Origin: Microcaldota archaeon
GTDB taxonomy: Archaea > Micrarchaeota > Micrarchaeia > Anstonellales > Bilamarchaeaceae
Direction of reading: 5' to 3'
Length of the DNA: 12,659 bases
Assembly (NCBI GenBank): GCA_030666035.1
Contig: DAOUYQ010000006.1
Coordinates: forward strand, 1 to 12,659
The notes beneath the pieces are model-generated. The model was not told the origin of the DNA. It saw nothing but the letters and a program-made list of their open reading frames with translations, and searched no databases. The position numbers were made by a program, and so were the translations under genes. Each line of letters begins with the position of its first letter. Within the stretch, counting starts at the first letter, position 1. Below are positions 12,179-12,659 of this stretch, piece after piece.

Positions 12179-12659
12179 TTACTTGGCCAGGAGAGGGTCA
12201 AAATACATTGGAATTGAGCCCTTTGCCCGTTCTTTTAAAATTTTGAAGCCCAGTTTACGGTAAAAATGAATTGAATCCTTCTCCGGGCTCCTGGCCCGTT
12301 TAGCGTCCAGAGTGATGAACCTGCATCCTGAGCAGTGGATATAACTTGTGTGCGCGAGGAAAATTGCAAAATTAATCATATGGGTCCCTATGCCTTTTCC
12401 GCTATGCTCATCGCTTACTGCAATTCTTCCCACCTTCAAAGCCGGGAGGGACTTGTAATGAATATCTTTGCTCCTGAAAAATTGCTTCAGCTCAGCATTA
12501 AGGTTAATTGTATCATTCAGTACTGAAATATAGCCAACCAAAGCTTTGTTTTCTTTTAGGAAGAAAAGGTAAGTCACGGATATGCGGTTGAGTTGATTAT
12601 CGTAAGCATCTTCCAGCAAAAAATCTACAAGCTCTTTTTCATGGCATCTGAATGAAGTA
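12179..12659 (-). CDS. Partial GNAT-family N-acetyltransferase
   Basis: The frame is open to the right window edge, so the N-terminus is cut off; about 159 codons are visible. It begins FRCHEKELVDFLLEDA, then VTYLFFLKENKALVGYISVL, the usual opening strands of GNAT enzymes. The acetyl-CoA site follows: LKVGRIAVSDEHSGKGIGTH has the RxxGxG/A-type loop (HSGKGIG), and the closing YRKLGFKI is the typical last element. GNAT enzymes move an acetyl group from acetyl-CoA to an amine; the substrate cannot be read from sequence. This arrangement (FxC...ExDA...YL...LVGY) is shared by the toxin-like TacT group and by ordinary acetyltransferases, and no antitoxin gene is visible. An internal TTG at 12619 could be mistaken for the start, but conserved sequence continues upstream of it. 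Confidence 0.85.
   Translation of the reverse strand, partial: TSFRCHEKELVDFLLEDAYDNQLNRISVTYLFFLKENKALVGYISVLNDTINLNAELKQFFRSKDIHYKSLPALKVGRIAVSDEHSGKGIGTHMINFAIFLAHTSYIHCSGCRFITLDAKRARSPEKDSIHFYRKLGFKILKERAKGSIPMYFDPLLAK

Overview
The window looks archaeal. Most genes on both strands have an AT-rich TATA-like box about 24-28 nt before the start codon and almost no leader, the arrangement expected for leaderless archaeal transcripts. Others have a GGTG-type ribosome site. Protein content fits an uncultured archaeon: a Gly-Gly-Asn-Lys type beta-CASP metallo-hydrolase, lipoproteins with thrombospondin-type calcium repeats, and caspase-like peptidases. I would lean to a DPANN-like lineage, but nothing here fixes the phylum. 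One gene, exoX-like, looks bacterial in origin.

Layout, left to right: a partial membrane protein (minus, running off the left edge); a wrecked 5' copy of the metallo-hydrolase (MBL) gene; a three-gene operon of two small proteins plus a short caspase-like peptidase; a second MBL 5' fragment carrying a stem-loop; a lipoprotein with a thioredoxin-like domain; a junction with a related stem-loop; a polytopic membrane protein; a third MBL 5' fragment; a VOC-family protein; an acylphosphatase-like coiled-coil protein; a fourth MBL 5' fragment; an exoX gene broken by an amber codon; the intact MBL gene (7418-8776); a large lipoprotein ending in a caspase-like domain; an MBL 3' fragment; a second acylphosphatase-like coiled-coil protein; a stronger MBL 3' fragment; and a GNAT acetyltransferase running off the right edge.

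The main result is this punctuation. Every recognisable MBL remnant to the left of the intact gene comes from its 5' part (promoter, codons 1-31, one internal piece near codon 225). Every remnant to its right comes from its 3' end. One to three unrelated accessory genes sit between successive remnants. This is what repeated insertion next to or into one ancestral MBL locus would leave, each event rebuilding an intact copy and stranding the old end. The breakpoint near MBL codon 10/11 recurs, and two copies carry a related stem-loop there. The intact gene is itself a compositional mosaic, with C-ending codons in its first ~100 codons and T-ending codons in its last ~100. I read the locus as an accessory-gene island anchored on an RNase J-like gene. 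Its cargo includes two caspase-like proteins, a DNA exonuclease, an acetyltransferase and paired acylphosphatase-like coiled-coil proteins. A defence or stress role for the cargo is only inference.

Stretches of about 200-300 bases without a gene (5602-5846 and 7150-7417) hold promoters and repeats and are described below. No tRNA, rRNA, CRISPR array, transposase or integrase was seen.
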